Part shown: in pieces, positions 49,135 through 57,310 of the stretch | Numbering within the stretch: position 1 is the first letter of the stretch | How the letters are laid out: each line of letters begins with the position of its first letter | Source of the DNA: Parvibaculum sp. | GTDB taxonomy: Bacteria > Pseudomonadota > Alphaproteobacteria > Parvibaculales > Parvibaculaceae | Assembly (NCBI RefSeq): GCF_030694575.1 | Contig: NZ_JAUYUS010000065.1 | Location: forward strand, 1 to 64,000 | Direction: 5' to 3' | DNA: 64,000 bases | Notes under the pieces: model-generated | What the model saw: only the letters and a program-made list of their open reading frames with translations | What the model was told of the DNA's origin: nothing | Databases searched by the model: none | Translations under genes and position numbers: made by a program

Positions 49135-50295
49135 TTGCGTACACTGCGCCGCGCCACGCGGGTTCTTGTCGTTTGCACCGCAATTGTGGCCGCGGGCACA
49201 GGCTGGATGGCGACCGAGGCCGGCGCCGCTTCCGAGAATGTGGAACTTTCCACACGTACGCTGCTCTGGAATCCCGATGATCGCAGAGAGGTCGAAGCCG
49301 GCAAGCTCCGTTGGGCGGGCGGCATTGAAATCACATCGCCAAACAAGGAGTTCGGGGGCTGGTCCGGTCTCGCCATCAGCGGCGACGGCACGACGCTGCT
49401 CGCCGTTTCCGACGAGGGCCGCTGGTTTTCCGCAATGCCTCTCTATGACGAGCGCGGGCGGCTGTCGGGGCTGGCCGAGGGGCGCATGGCGCCGATGCTC
49501 GGACTTGAGGGCGAACCTCTCGCCGGCAAGGCCCTGGGCGACGCGGAAAGCCTCGTGGTCGATGTCGGGCCGGCCGAGCCCCTCGCCGGAAATGCCTATG
49601 TCGGTTTCGAACGCGCACACCGCATCTGGCGCTACGATCTCGCCAAGGACGGTTTCGCGGCCCGCCCCGAACAGTTGCTGACACAGCGGCATTTCGGCCG
49701 CCTCAATCCGAACGGCGGCATCGAAGCCCTCGAGCTTCTGCCGCCATCCACGCCGGGCGGAGAGCCGCGCATTCTCGCGATCACCGAAGACACGCTCGAT
49801 CCGCGCGGCCACATAAAGGCGTTCGTCGCCGATGGCCGCCGGATTTCACGCTTCGCCGTGAAGCAGCGGGCACCCTACAAGCCGACCGACGCGGCGCTGC
49901 TTCCGAGCGGAGACCTGTTGCTGCTGGAGCGCCGCTTCTCGATGCTCGCCGGCGTCGGCATGCAGTTGCGGCTGATCGACGGGAACGACATCGAGGAGGG
50001 CGCCATTGTCGACGGCGAAGTGCTGCTCGATGTCGGGCAGCGCTATTCGATCGACAATATGGAAGGGCTGGCGGTCCGGGCAGACCGGAATGGCGACCTG
50101 CTGCTCTACGTGATTTCGGACGATAACTTCAATCCGCTGCAACGGACATTGCTGCTGATGTTCCGCATGCCGGCCGCCGTTTCGCCGGTGCTGGCACCGG
50201 CGGAGGGAACGCTTACGCTCCCCCGAACCCCGGCAGAGGCCGGATCGTCCGGCGAAGCATCAGCGTCGGAAGGAGCTGCGCCAGCGCCCAACTGA
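49135..50295 (+). CDS. Exported esterase-like activity of phytase family protein
   Basis: 386 residues from a TTG start at 49135 with AGGGG 8-9 nt upstream; no ATG fits the signal peptide. N-terminal signal (LVVCTAIVAAGTGWMATEAGAA) then a beta-propeller-like domain (GGIEITSPNKEFGGWSGLAISGDGTTLLAVSDEGRW, NGGIEALELLP, NMEGLAVRADRNGDLLLYVISDDNF), matching the COG4246 'esterase-like activity of phytase' group. C-terminal 35 residues are Ala/Pro/Gly-rich and overlap the convergent membrane-protein gene by 83 nt. Catalysis unproven. Confidence 0.85.
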   Translation: MRTLRRATRVLVVCTAIVAAGTGWMATEAGAASENVELSTRTLLWNPDDRREVEAGKLRWAGGIEITSPNKEFGGWSGLAISGDGTTLLAVSDEGRWFSAMPLYDERGRLSGLAEGRMAPMLGLEGEPLAGKALGDAESLVVDVGPAEPLAGNAYVGFERAHRIWRYDLAKDGFAARPEQLLTQRHFGRLNPNGGIEALELLPPSTPGGEPRILAITEDTLDPRGHIKAFVADGRRISRFAVKQRAPYKPTDAALLPSGDLLLLERRFSMLAGVGMQLRLIDGNDIEEGAIVDGEVLLDVGQRYSIDNMEGLAVRADRNGDLLLYVISDDNFNPLQRTLLLMFRMPAAVSPVLAPAEGTLTLPRTPAEAGSSGEASASEGAAPAPN

Positions 50296-50893
50296 AATGA
50301 ATGGCGCCTTCGACGGCGAGCCTGCCGCCGAGAGCCGCATCCCACACCAGGGCCGGGCGGGTGTTGAAGGCGACGGCGAAGACCATGCCGCCGGCAAAGG
50401 CCGCAAGGAATGGCGCCTTCCACCACGGAATGCCCCTGAGCCAGTCGAACAGCAGAATGTTCACGAGCTGCGCCACCGCCATGGCACCGACGAAGGAGGC
50501 CGCGACCGCATAGGGAGCTATTTCCTCTTGAAAGTCTCCGATCAGCCCTTCGCGAAGCGCCACCAGCACGGCGCCTCCCATGACCACCCAGGTGATGAAT
50601 GACGCGGTGAGCGTGAGCGCCGCGCCGTAGCGCCGGCTCGTCAGATTGAGGATGAAGAAGACGACCGGGAGGACGAGGAAGCCCTGGTTCATCCAGTCCG
50701 ACGGGTCGAGCAGGGGATCGATTTCGGCGAGGGCGGCCAGCCCCGGCACGGGCATATCGCGCAGGGCGAACGAGAGCGCGAAAGCGGCGCAGAGTGCCAC
50801 GACCGGCGCAACCAGACGAATGACCGCCGTGACGAAGCGGGAAACGAATCCCGGCCGGCTGACCGGTACGCGGTCGACACCCCTATCAAGCAT
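50213..50893 (-). CDS. Integral membrane protein, possibly related to VUT/YhhQ transporters
   Basis: 226 residues with ~6 hydrophobic helices. Segments FFILNLTSRRYGAALTL and QLVNILLFDWLRGIPWWKAPFLAAFAGG are faintly like the queuosine-precursor transporter family (YhhQ/VUT), but I would not name it. Overlaps the convergent esterase-like gene by 83 nt at the 3' end, so the C-terminus reads through that gene's tail. Upstream of rpmB's terminator region. Confidence 0.7.
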   Translation of the reverse strand: MLDRGVDRVPVSRPGFVSRFVTAVIRLVAPVVALCAAFALSFALRDMPVPGLAALAEIDPLLDPSDWMNQGFLVLPVVFFILNLTSRRYGAALTLTASFITWVVMGGAVLVALREGLIGDFQEEIAPYAVAASFVGAMAVAQLVNILLFDWLRGIPWWKAPFLAAFAGGMVFAVAFNTRPALVWDAALGGRLAVEGAIHFSWALAQLLPTLMLRRTIRPLPGFGGA

Positions 50894-51002
50894 ACTGCTG
50901 CGCCCCCGAAACTATCCCGGCGCAGTCTAACGGCGCCCGCGGAGCCCCGAAAGCCCGGCGCCGCACTTTCCGCAAACTCGGTAAAAATTCCCGGCGCCAA
51001 AG

Positions 51003-51031
51003 AAAAAGGCGGTCGTGGAGACCGCCTTTTT
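51003..51031. terminator. Bidirectional terminator downstream of rpmB
   Basis: Perfect 12-bp stem AAAAAGGCGGTC / GACCGCCTTTTT with a 5-nt loop. A tract on one side and T tract on the other make it work in both directions; it lies 22 nt after the rpmB stop. Confidence 0.92.
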
Positions 51032-51052
51032 CAGTCAATTCGGAGGAAAGCC

Positions 51053-51343
51053 TCAGGCTGCGACGGCCTGGACCTTCTCGATCGCCCGCTTCAGCTTCAA
51101 CGCGCGCGAGGAAAGCTGCGCATCCGCCGCCTTGAGCAGGAAGGGATCCAGACCGCCATTATGCTCGACCGAGCGAAGGGCATGGGCCGAGACCCGCAGG
51201 CTGACCTGACGGCCAAGGGCGTCGCTGATGAGCGTCACCTGGCAGAGATTCGGCAGGAACCGGCGGCGCGTCTTGCGGTTCGCGTGGCTCACATTGTTGC
51301 CGGACATCACGGCCTTGCCGGAGAGTTCACAACGGCGGGACAT
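51053..51343 (-). CDS. rpmB: 50S ribosomal protein L28
   Basis: 96 residues from ATG 51343 with AGGAAG upstream. Start [25 protein letters not shown] is diagnostic for the alphaproteobacterial L28, and the length is normal. The frame is open far upstream but without conservation. Single gene with its own terminator. Confidence 0.98.
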   Translation of the reverse strand: MSRRCELSGKAVMSGNNVSHANRKTRRRFLPNLCQVTLISDALGRQVSLRVSAHALRSVEHNGGLDPFLLKAADAQLSSRALKLKRAIEKVQAVAA

Positions 51344-51456
51344 AGGGGACTTCCTTTTGCAAAATCGGTGGGGCCGCCGCAGTTTCCCGCGCAGCCCGGA
51401 CAGGCGGGCACGTATAAAAGGCCCATGCGGGCGCGTCAAGGGCCGATAGCGGGCCT

Positions 51457-52503
51457 TCAGGCGTCTTTCTGCCCCTCCTCGCCCAGAACAAGGGCGAGAA
51501 GCCGCCGCGCCGCCGCCGTGGGCGTGGTCTGGCCCTCGGCCACGTCCCTCTCCAGCTCCGGGATGAGCCTGGCGGCCTTCGGATGGGCCTTGAGGGCGGC
51601 GAACAACCCCTCCCTGATCTCGGTCCACATCCAGGCGCGGGCCTGCGCGGCGCGGAGCCGGTCAAGCTCTCCAGCCCCCGCCAGGGCATCGTGGTGACTA
51701 CGGGCCGTCTCCCATACTTCCGGCAGCCCCTCCCCCTTCAATGCCGAAGCGAGAAGCACATCCGGTTGCCAGGCGGCGCTTTTCGGCCGCATCAAATGCA
51801 GCGCGGTCTTGTATTCCACCTGGGCACGCCGTGCCGCCGGAAGGAGGTCGCCATCGGCCTTGTTGACCACGATAAGGTCCGCGAGCTCCATGATGCCGCG
51901 TTTGATCCCCTGCAACTCGTCGCCGCCGCCCGGCGACAGAAGCAGCACGAACATGTCCACCATGTCCGCCACCGCCGTTTCCGACTGGCCGACCCCGACG
52001 GTTTCGATAATGACGACGTCGTAGCCGGCGGCTTCCGTAAGGAGCATCGCCTCTCGCGTGCGGCGGGCAACGCCGCCCAGCGTGCCGCCGGAAGGCGACG
52101 GCCTGATAAAGGCGTTCGGATCGCGCGCGAGGAGCTCCATGCGGGTCTTGTCGCCGAGAATCGAGCCGCCCGTGCGCGCCGACGACGGATCGATCGCCAA
52201 TACCGCGACCTTGTGCCCTTTACCGGTCAAAAACCGGCCAAAAGCCTCGGTGAACGTCGATTTGCCGACGCCGGGCGCCCCGGACAGGCCGAGCCGGACG
52301 GCCTTGCCGGTCTCCGGCAGCAGCTCCGCAAGCAGGGCCTGGGCTATTTTCTGATGATCCGCGCGCGAGGATTCCACCAGGGTAATGGCGCGCGCGAGCG
52401 CGGTCCTGCTTCCCGCGCGAATGCCCCGGGCAAGTTCCCCCGCATCGGGCGAGGCCCGATTGAAGGCGCGGCGCTGCGCGTGTTTTTTTTCTGTTCCGCT
52501 CAT
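51457..52503 (-). CDS. meaB: Methylmalonyl-CoA mutase-associated GTPase MeaB
   Basis: G-protein chaperone that loads and protects adenosylcobalamin in methylmalonyl-CoA mutase. 348 residues from ATG 52503; an ATG at 52566 adds 21 unconserved residues. G1 motif GAPGVGKST (about 73-81), the [21 protein letters not shown] region, [14 protein letters not shown] and NKADGD. The mutase gene is ~1.5 kb away on the same strand, separated by two unrelated genes. Confidence 0.96.
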   Translation of the reverse strand: MSGTEKKHAQRRAFNRASPDAGELARGIRAGSRTALARAITLVESSRADHQKIAQALLAELLPETGKAVRLGLSGAPGVGKSTFTEAFGRFLTGKGHKVAVLAIDPSSARTGGSILGDKTRMELLARDPNAFIRPSPSGGTLGGVARRTREAMLLTEAAGYDVVIIETVGVGQSETAVADMVDMFVLLLSPGGGDELQGIKRGIMELADLIVVNKADGDLLPAARRAQVEYKTALHLMRPKSAAWQPDVLLASALKGEGLPEVWETARSHHDALAGAGELDRLRAAQARAWMWTEIREGLFAALKAHPKAARLIPELERDVAEGQTTPTAAARRLLALVLGEEGQKDA

Positions 52504-52639
52504 CGTCTCAGTTGCATACTTGGCCGGACCGGCCCCGTCCAGCCCTCGCGCCAGACCCGCCGCCAACCGTTCAGGTGCGGTTCAGGTTAAAGATGCGACG
52601 CTCGATGCCGTTGGCCCTGCGGAAAAGGAGAAAACATCC

Positions 52640-53512
52640 TTGGCCGTTACTGGAAGCATATTCGGACGAAGAAATGCCGTTCTTGGCCTGGCTCTGCTTC
52701 TCGCGGCCAGCATGAGTAACGTCGCGTCCGGCGCCGTCACGCCAGCGCCCGCCACGCCGACGGGCACAATCCCCGATATTCACGCCGATTACACGGTCTA
52801 TATCGGCGGCTTCATGTTCGCCGAAGGTTCGATGAGCGCTACGTTGAACGGCGAGGCCTACCGGCTGCAAAACCAGCTTGGCTCCGCCGGTTTGCCGGGC
52901 AAGGTCTGGGATGCGAGATGGACGATGACGAGCGAGGGCCGCATCGCGGAAGACAAGCTGCGCCCCTCCCGGTTCGCCTTCGCCGCAACGGAAAAGAACG
53001 AAACCAAGAAGCGGCTGATCGTTTACGACGCCGGCGGCACGCCAAAACTCACCTTCGATCCGCCTTTGTCCCCCGAAGAAAGAAACGCCACGCAGCCCTA
53101 CGAGCGCCGGAACACGCTCGATCCCGTCAGTGCATTTCTTGTACCCGTGATCGCGGATGGAAACCCTTGCGACCGCAAGATCCCGGTTTTTGACGGCAAG
53201 CGCCGTTACGACCTTCACCTTATCTTCGACCGGAACGATACCGTTGCGACACGTAACAACGGCTATAGCGGCGAGGCCGTGCGCTGCAAGGTGCGCATCG
53301 CGCCGGGCGCGGGCATGGAGCGAGGAAAACTCACGACGATGATGCAGCGGCGCGACGACACGTGGATCTGGCTCGCGCCGGTGGACGGCAAGAACCTCTA
53401 CATTCCCGTCCGTGTCCAGATGAAGACGCCGATCGGCGGTGCCGTTCTCGATGTGGTGAAGCTGGAGCGCCATGCGGCCAATGAACAGCCAGGCGGAAAA
53501 ACGGTCGAATGA
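52640..53512 (+). CDS. DUF3108 exported protein
   Basis: 290 residues from a TTG at 52640 with AAGGAG 10 nt upstream; earlier starts would run into meaB's start. Signal peptide RRNAVLGLALLLAASMSNVASG, then the DUF3108 domain (ADYTVYIGGFMFAEGSMSATL ... YIPVRVQMKTPIGGAVLDV), a lipocalin-like beta-rich periplasmic fold of unknown role. Divergent from meaB and convergent with the small hypothetical gene. Confidence 0.85.
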   Translation: MAVTGSIFGRRNAVLGLALLLAASMSNVASGAVTPAPATPTGTIPDIHADYTVYIGGFMFAEGSMSATLNGEAYRLQNQLGSAGLPGKVWDARWTMTSEGRIAEDKLRPSRFAFAATEKNETKKRLIVYDAGGTPKLTFDPPLSPEERNATQPYERRNTLDPVSAFLVPVIADGNPCDRKIPVFDGKRRYDLHLIFDRNDTVATRNNGYSGEAVRCKVRIAPGAGMERGKLTTMMQRRDDTWIWLAPVDGKNLYIPVRVQMKTPIGGAVLDVVKLERHAANEQPGGKTVE

Positions 53513-53518
53513 CCGTCG

Positions 53519-53764
53519 TTATTTCTCGGGACCTTCCGCGCTGCCGACGTGGCCTTTCACTTCCTTATGGAGTGCACGCAAGCGTTTGACGAGATCGTCC
53601 TCCGGTGAGGTGCCGGCGATTTCGATTTCCTGCAACAAGCCCTCGAGACGCGTTGCCAGCATCCCGTAATAGGCATTCTGCCGCTCGTCCTGGTTCACCC
53701 TTTTATCGACGGGTTCGACCAGCCGGCGCCGCTTCGGGCGCGCCATACCTTCTTCGGTGCTCAT
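53519..53764 (-). CDS. Small conserved-looking protein, unknown
   Basis: 81 residues from ATG 53764. Basic start (ARPKRRRLVEPVDKRVNQDERQ) and a helical, charged second half (MLATRLEGLLQEIEIAGTSPEDDLVKRLRALHKEVKGH). Likely cytosolic; I recognise no family. Six nt from the convergent DUF3108 gene. Confidence 0.65.
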   Translation of the reverse strand: MSTEEGMARPKRRRLVEPVDKRVNQDERQNAYYGMLATRLEGLLQEIEIAGTSPEDDLVKRLRALHKEVKGHVGSAEGPEK

Positions 53765-53967
53765 GGCACCTCCGCGGATCTCGCATATGTGAATCATATG
53801 TCGGCAGCCGCGTGTTCCCGGTGTTCCCGATCCGGAAGGGCACAGCTTGCCCGGTATCGCCCATGGGCGGCGGCTCGGAGATCGTTGAGCGCCGCGTGCG
53901 ATGCCAACCCGGATCTGTGTCCGGGCAGTTGCGGGCTCAAATAATCTCGCGTGTAAGCGGTTGCAAC

Positions 53968-54015
53968 AAAAAAGCGGCCCAAGTGCTTATTTGACGCACA
54001 CAAAGCCGCTTTTTT
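53968..54015 (-). terminator. Predicted terminator after methylmalonyl-CoA mutase
   Basis: AAAAAAGCGGC (53968-53978) and GCCGCTTTTTT (54005-54015) form an 11-bp stem with a 26-nt loop, 24 nt beyond the mutase stop. The T tract on the minus strand is right for termination; the loop is larger than usual. Confidence 0.65.
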
Positions 54016-54039
54016 AGGCAGATTTCCAGCCGCCGCTTT

Positions 54040-56196
54040 TTAAGCCGCCTGGCGTCTTTTTTCGCGGATAAGAGCCAGAATTTCGCGGGCTGCAACGGGA
54101 ATATTCGTGCCTGGGCCGAAAATGGCCGAGGCACCCGCCTTCTTGAGGAACTCGTAATCCTGCTGGGGAATGACGCCACCGCAGATGATGAGGATGTCAT
54201 CGGCACCCTCGTCCTTGAGCGCCTTGGCAAGCGCCGGAACAAGCGTCTTGTGACCCGCGGCAAGGCTCGAAATCCCGATGACGTGCACATCGTTTTCGAT
54301 CGCATCCCGCGCCGCTTCCTCGGGCGTCTGGAAGAGCGGCCCGACATCAACGTCGAAGCCGAGATCGGCAAACGCCGTCGCAATCACCTTGGCGCCGCGA
54401 TCATGCCCGTCCTGCCCCATCTTCACGACCAGCATGCGCGGCCGCCGGCCTTCCGCTTCCGCAAAAGCTTCGATCTCTCTGGAAATCTGCATGAAGCCCT
54501 CATCGCCTTCATAAGCTTGAGCATAGACACCCGAGATGGATTTGATCTCCGCCCGGTGCCGTCCGAAAACTTCTTCCATGGCGTCCGAAATCTCGCCGAC
54601 CGTCGCCCGTGCCCGCGCCGCGTCGATGGCAAGAGCCAGCAGATTTGCATTGCCGCGCGCACCTTCGGTGAGAGCGGCAAGCGCCGCCTTGCATTTCGCT
54701 TCGTCGCGCGCCGCACGCACCTGCTTGAGCCGCGTCACCTGCGAAGCGAGCACCTTTGCATTGTCGATATCGAGGATCTCTATCGGATCGTCTTTCGACG
54801 GGCGGTACTTGTTGACGCCGACGATGACCTCATGGCCGCGATCGACCTTCGCCTGCCGCCGCGCCGCCGCTTCCTCGATCCTGAGCTTCGGCATGCCGGT
54901 TCCGACGGCCTTCGTCATGCCGCCCAATTCCTCGACTTCCTCGATGAGCTTCCACGCTTCCGTCGCGATCGAATGAGTCAGACTCTCGATGTAGTAGGAA
55001 CCGCCCAGCGGGTCGATCACGTTGGTGATGCCCGTTTCATGTTGCAGAACGAGCTGCGTGTTGCGCGCTATGCGGGCGGAGAAGTCCGTCGGCAAGGCGA
55101 TCGCTTCGTCGAGCGCGTTGGTGTGGAGGGACTGTGTTCCGCCGAGCACGGCCGCCATCGCCTCCACTGTCGTGCGGATGACGTTGTTGTAGGGATCCTG
55201 CTCCGTCAAAGAGACGCCCGACGTCTGGCAATGCGTTCGGAGCATCGACGATTTCGCATCCTTCGGATTGAACTCGGCCATGATCCGCGCCCACAGGAAC
55301 CGCGCCGCCCGCAGCTTCGCAATCTCCATGAAGAAATTCATGCCGATGGCGAAGAAGAAGGAAAGGCGCGGCGCGAAATCATCGACGTCGAGGCCGGCGG
55401 CCAGCGCGGCTCGCACATACTCGCGTCCGTCGGCAAGCGTGAAGGCAAGCTCCTGCACCTGCGTCGCTCCCGCCTCCTGCATGTGATAGCCGGAAATCGA
55501 GATCGTGTTGAACTTCGGCATATGCTTCGAGCAGTAGCCGATGATGTCCGCAATGATCCGCATCGAAGGTTCGGGCGGATAGATGTAGGTGTTGCGGACC
55601 ATGAACTCTTTCAGAATGTCGTTCTGAATGGTGCCCGACAGCTGCTCGGGCTTCACGCCCTGCTCTTCCGCCGCCACGACGTAATTTGCGAGAATCGGAA
55701 TCACGGCACCGTTCATCGTCATGGAAACCGACATCTCGTCGAGCGGTATCCGGTCGAAGAGAATTTTCATGTCTTCAACGCTGTCGATCGCGACGCCCGC
55801 CTTGCCGACGTCGCCGATGACACGGGGATGATCGCTGTCGTAACCGCGATGCGTCGCCAGATCGAACGCAACCGAAAGACCTTTCTGGCCCGCTTCGAGA
55901 TTGCGCCTGTAAAACGCATTCGATTCTTCCGCGGTCGAAAAGCCCGCATATTGCCGAATGGTCCAAGGCCTGCCCGCATACATCGTCGCCTGGGGCCCGC
56001 GCGTATAGGGCGCGAAGCCGGGCAGCGAGTTCGTATCGTAGCCTTCGGCGGCAATGCGCTCGAGATCTTCGGCGGTGTAGAGCGGCTTTACGTCGATACC
56101 TTCAGGCGTATGCCAGACGAGCGACTCCGCACCCGCACCCTTGGTCTGCTTCGCGACCACGGCCTCCCAATCCTTGAGCGTCTTCTTGTCGGTCAT
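54040..56196 (-). CDS. scpA: Methylmalonyl-CoA mutase
   Basis: B12-dependent isomerase converting methylmalonyl-CoA to succinyl-CoA at the end of propionate, odd-chain fatty acid and branched-chain amino acid breakdown. 718 residues: substrate-binding barrel (about 1-560; [39 protein letters not shown]) and C-terminal cobalamin-binding domain with [10 protein letters not shown], whose His ligates cobalt. Single-chain homodimer type, as in E. coli Sbm. meaB is ~1.5 kb upstream on the same strand. Confidence 0.97.
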   Translation of the reverse strand: MTDKKTLKDWEAVVAKQTKGAGAESLVWHTPEGIDVKPLYTAEDLERIAAEGYDTNSLPGFAPYTRGPQATMYAGRPWTIRQYAGFSTAEESNAFYRRNLEAGQKGLSVAFDLATHRGYDSDHPRVIGDVGKAGVAIDSVEDMKILFDRIPLDEMSVSMTMNGAVIPILANYVVAAEEQGVKPEQLSGTIQNDILKEFMVRNTYIYPPEPSMRIIADIIGYCSKHMPKFNTISISGYHMQEAGATQVQELAFTLADGREYVRAALAAGLDVDDFAPRLSFFFAIGMNFFMEIAKLRAARFLWARIMAEFNPKDAKSSMLRTHCQTSGVSLTEQDPYNNVIRTTVEAMAAVLGGTQSLHTNALDEAIALPTDFSARIARNTQLVLQHETGITNVIDPLGGSYYIESLTHSIATEAWKLIEEVEELGGMTKAVGTGMPKLRIEEAAARRQAKVDRGHEVIVGVNKYRPSKDDPIEILDIDNAKVLASQVTRLKQVRAARDEAKCKAALAALTEGARGNANLLALAIDAARARATVGEISDAMEEVFGRHRAEIKSISGVYAQAYEGDEGFMQISREIEAFAEAEGRRPRMLVVKMGQDGHDRGAKVIATAFADLGFDVDVGPLFQTPEEAARDAIENDVHVIGISSLAAGHKTLVPALAKALKDEGADDILIICGGVIPQQDYEFLKKAGASAIFGPGTNIPVAAREILALIREKRRQAA

Positions 56197-56456
56197 CTCG
56201 TCTCTACTCGCGGGGTTTTGCCTGAAATTCCGTTGGCGCCATCATAACATAGCGGTGCCTCCGGCCCAAAAACGGGCGGAGTATCCGGGAACAGCCCGGC
56301 AGGGTCAAACCGCCCCGAAGAAGGGCCGCGCAATCCGGTTTTCCGCTGCGTCAGGCGCTATCCGGTCTGGTCGGCACCGGGCCGATGCCTTAGGGTGAGG
56401 CCGCTTCGGCGTCTCGCGCCGAGGCGGGGGACCGACTATAGAATGATGGGAAGAAG

Positions 56457-57152
56457 ATGCCTTTAGTCCGAGTTCGTCTCGCGTCGCCGGCCGGCGCCAT
56501 CGTCGCACTATGTCTTGCTGCCTTTGCAATCACCGCATGCGGCGGTGGAGGTGCCCCCCGTAAGCGCGATGCCGACGGACGCGTAATGCCGACCCTCGCC
56601 GAGCAAGACCCGTCGGGCACCCTCTATGCCCAGTCGATCGGCAACGCTGCACGAGGCGATTGCGACGAGCACACGGTCGACGTGCTGACCTGCTTTGCCT
56701 ATCGCGGGCATGGTTATGAGGGCGCCCAAACGGCGCTCGGCCAATGCCTGATTGCAACCGGCAGCAAATCCGAGGGCATCGAATGGGTGCGCCGCGCCGC
56801 CGACACCGGCTGGCCCGATGCCCAGAAGCTCATGACAATGCTGTTGATCAAGGGTGACACGGTCGATCAGGATGTCGTTCAGGCAGCGAAATGGAGCAAG
56901 CTCTACAGCCGGAATCCGTCGTTGCTTTCGCTCGGCGTCACCCCGGACCGCTCCGTGGCACAGGCCCTGGAAGGCCGGGTCGAACCGGAGCAGATGGCGC
57001 TCGCAGAGCGGCAAGCTCTGGCCTGGCGGCCGAGCTATTGGACACCCGACAGCGCAATCGACCAACGCATCAAGGAAAGCTGTCAGGTTGAAGGCCGGCG
57101 CCCTCCCCGGCGGCCGGATGTACCGATCATGACGGCGCCGCTCGTCGACTGA
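56457..57152 (+). CDS. Lipoprotein with Sel1-like region
   Basis: 231 residues. Signal peptide with a lipobox near AITAC (Cys28) predicts a lipid anchor. The centre contains a Sel1/TPR-like segment (GIEWVRRAADTGWPDAQKLMTMLLIKGDTVDQDVVQAAKWSKL). Cysteines in GDCDEHTVDVLTCFAYRG may form a disulfide. GGGAAGAAG before the ATG. Followed by a terminator; function unknown. Confidence 0.82.
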   Translation: MPLVRVRLASPAGAIVALCLAAFAITACGGGGAPRKRDADGRVMPTLAEQDPSGTLYAQSIGNAARGDCDEHTVDVLTCFAYRGHGYEGAQTALGQCLIATGSKSEGIEWVRRAADTGWPDAQKLMTMLLIKGDTVDQDVVQAAKWSKLYSRNPSLLSLGVTPDRSVAQALEGRVEPEQMALAERQALAWRPSYWTPDSAIDQRIKESCQVEGRRPPRRPDVPIMTAPLVD

Positions 57153-57171
57153 TCTTTTACGGTCCATTCGA

Positions 57172-57207
57172 AAGAAGCCTCATTTCCGGCAGGAATGGGG
57201 CTTTTTT
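57172..57207 (+). terminator. Terminator after the lipoprotein gene
   Basis: Stem AAGCCTCATTTCC / GGAATGGGGCTT (with a G-T pair and one mismatch) and a GGCA loop, followed by six T residues; 20 nt after the stop codon. Confidence 0.8.
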
Positions 57208-57310
57208 CATGCCTTTTTCCCGAAATTCGGCCGTTCAGGGAAACTTTACCTCCCTCGTTTAAACCCGGTAGGCAGGTGGGTTCTAACCTTGGGGAGGAGA
57301 CCCCACAGAG

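Noticed and set aside
47482-49812. 776-codon open frame opposite the MATE and esterase-like genes
   Set aside because: Spans two unrelated genes and their gap; Arg/Glu/His-rich shadow composition.
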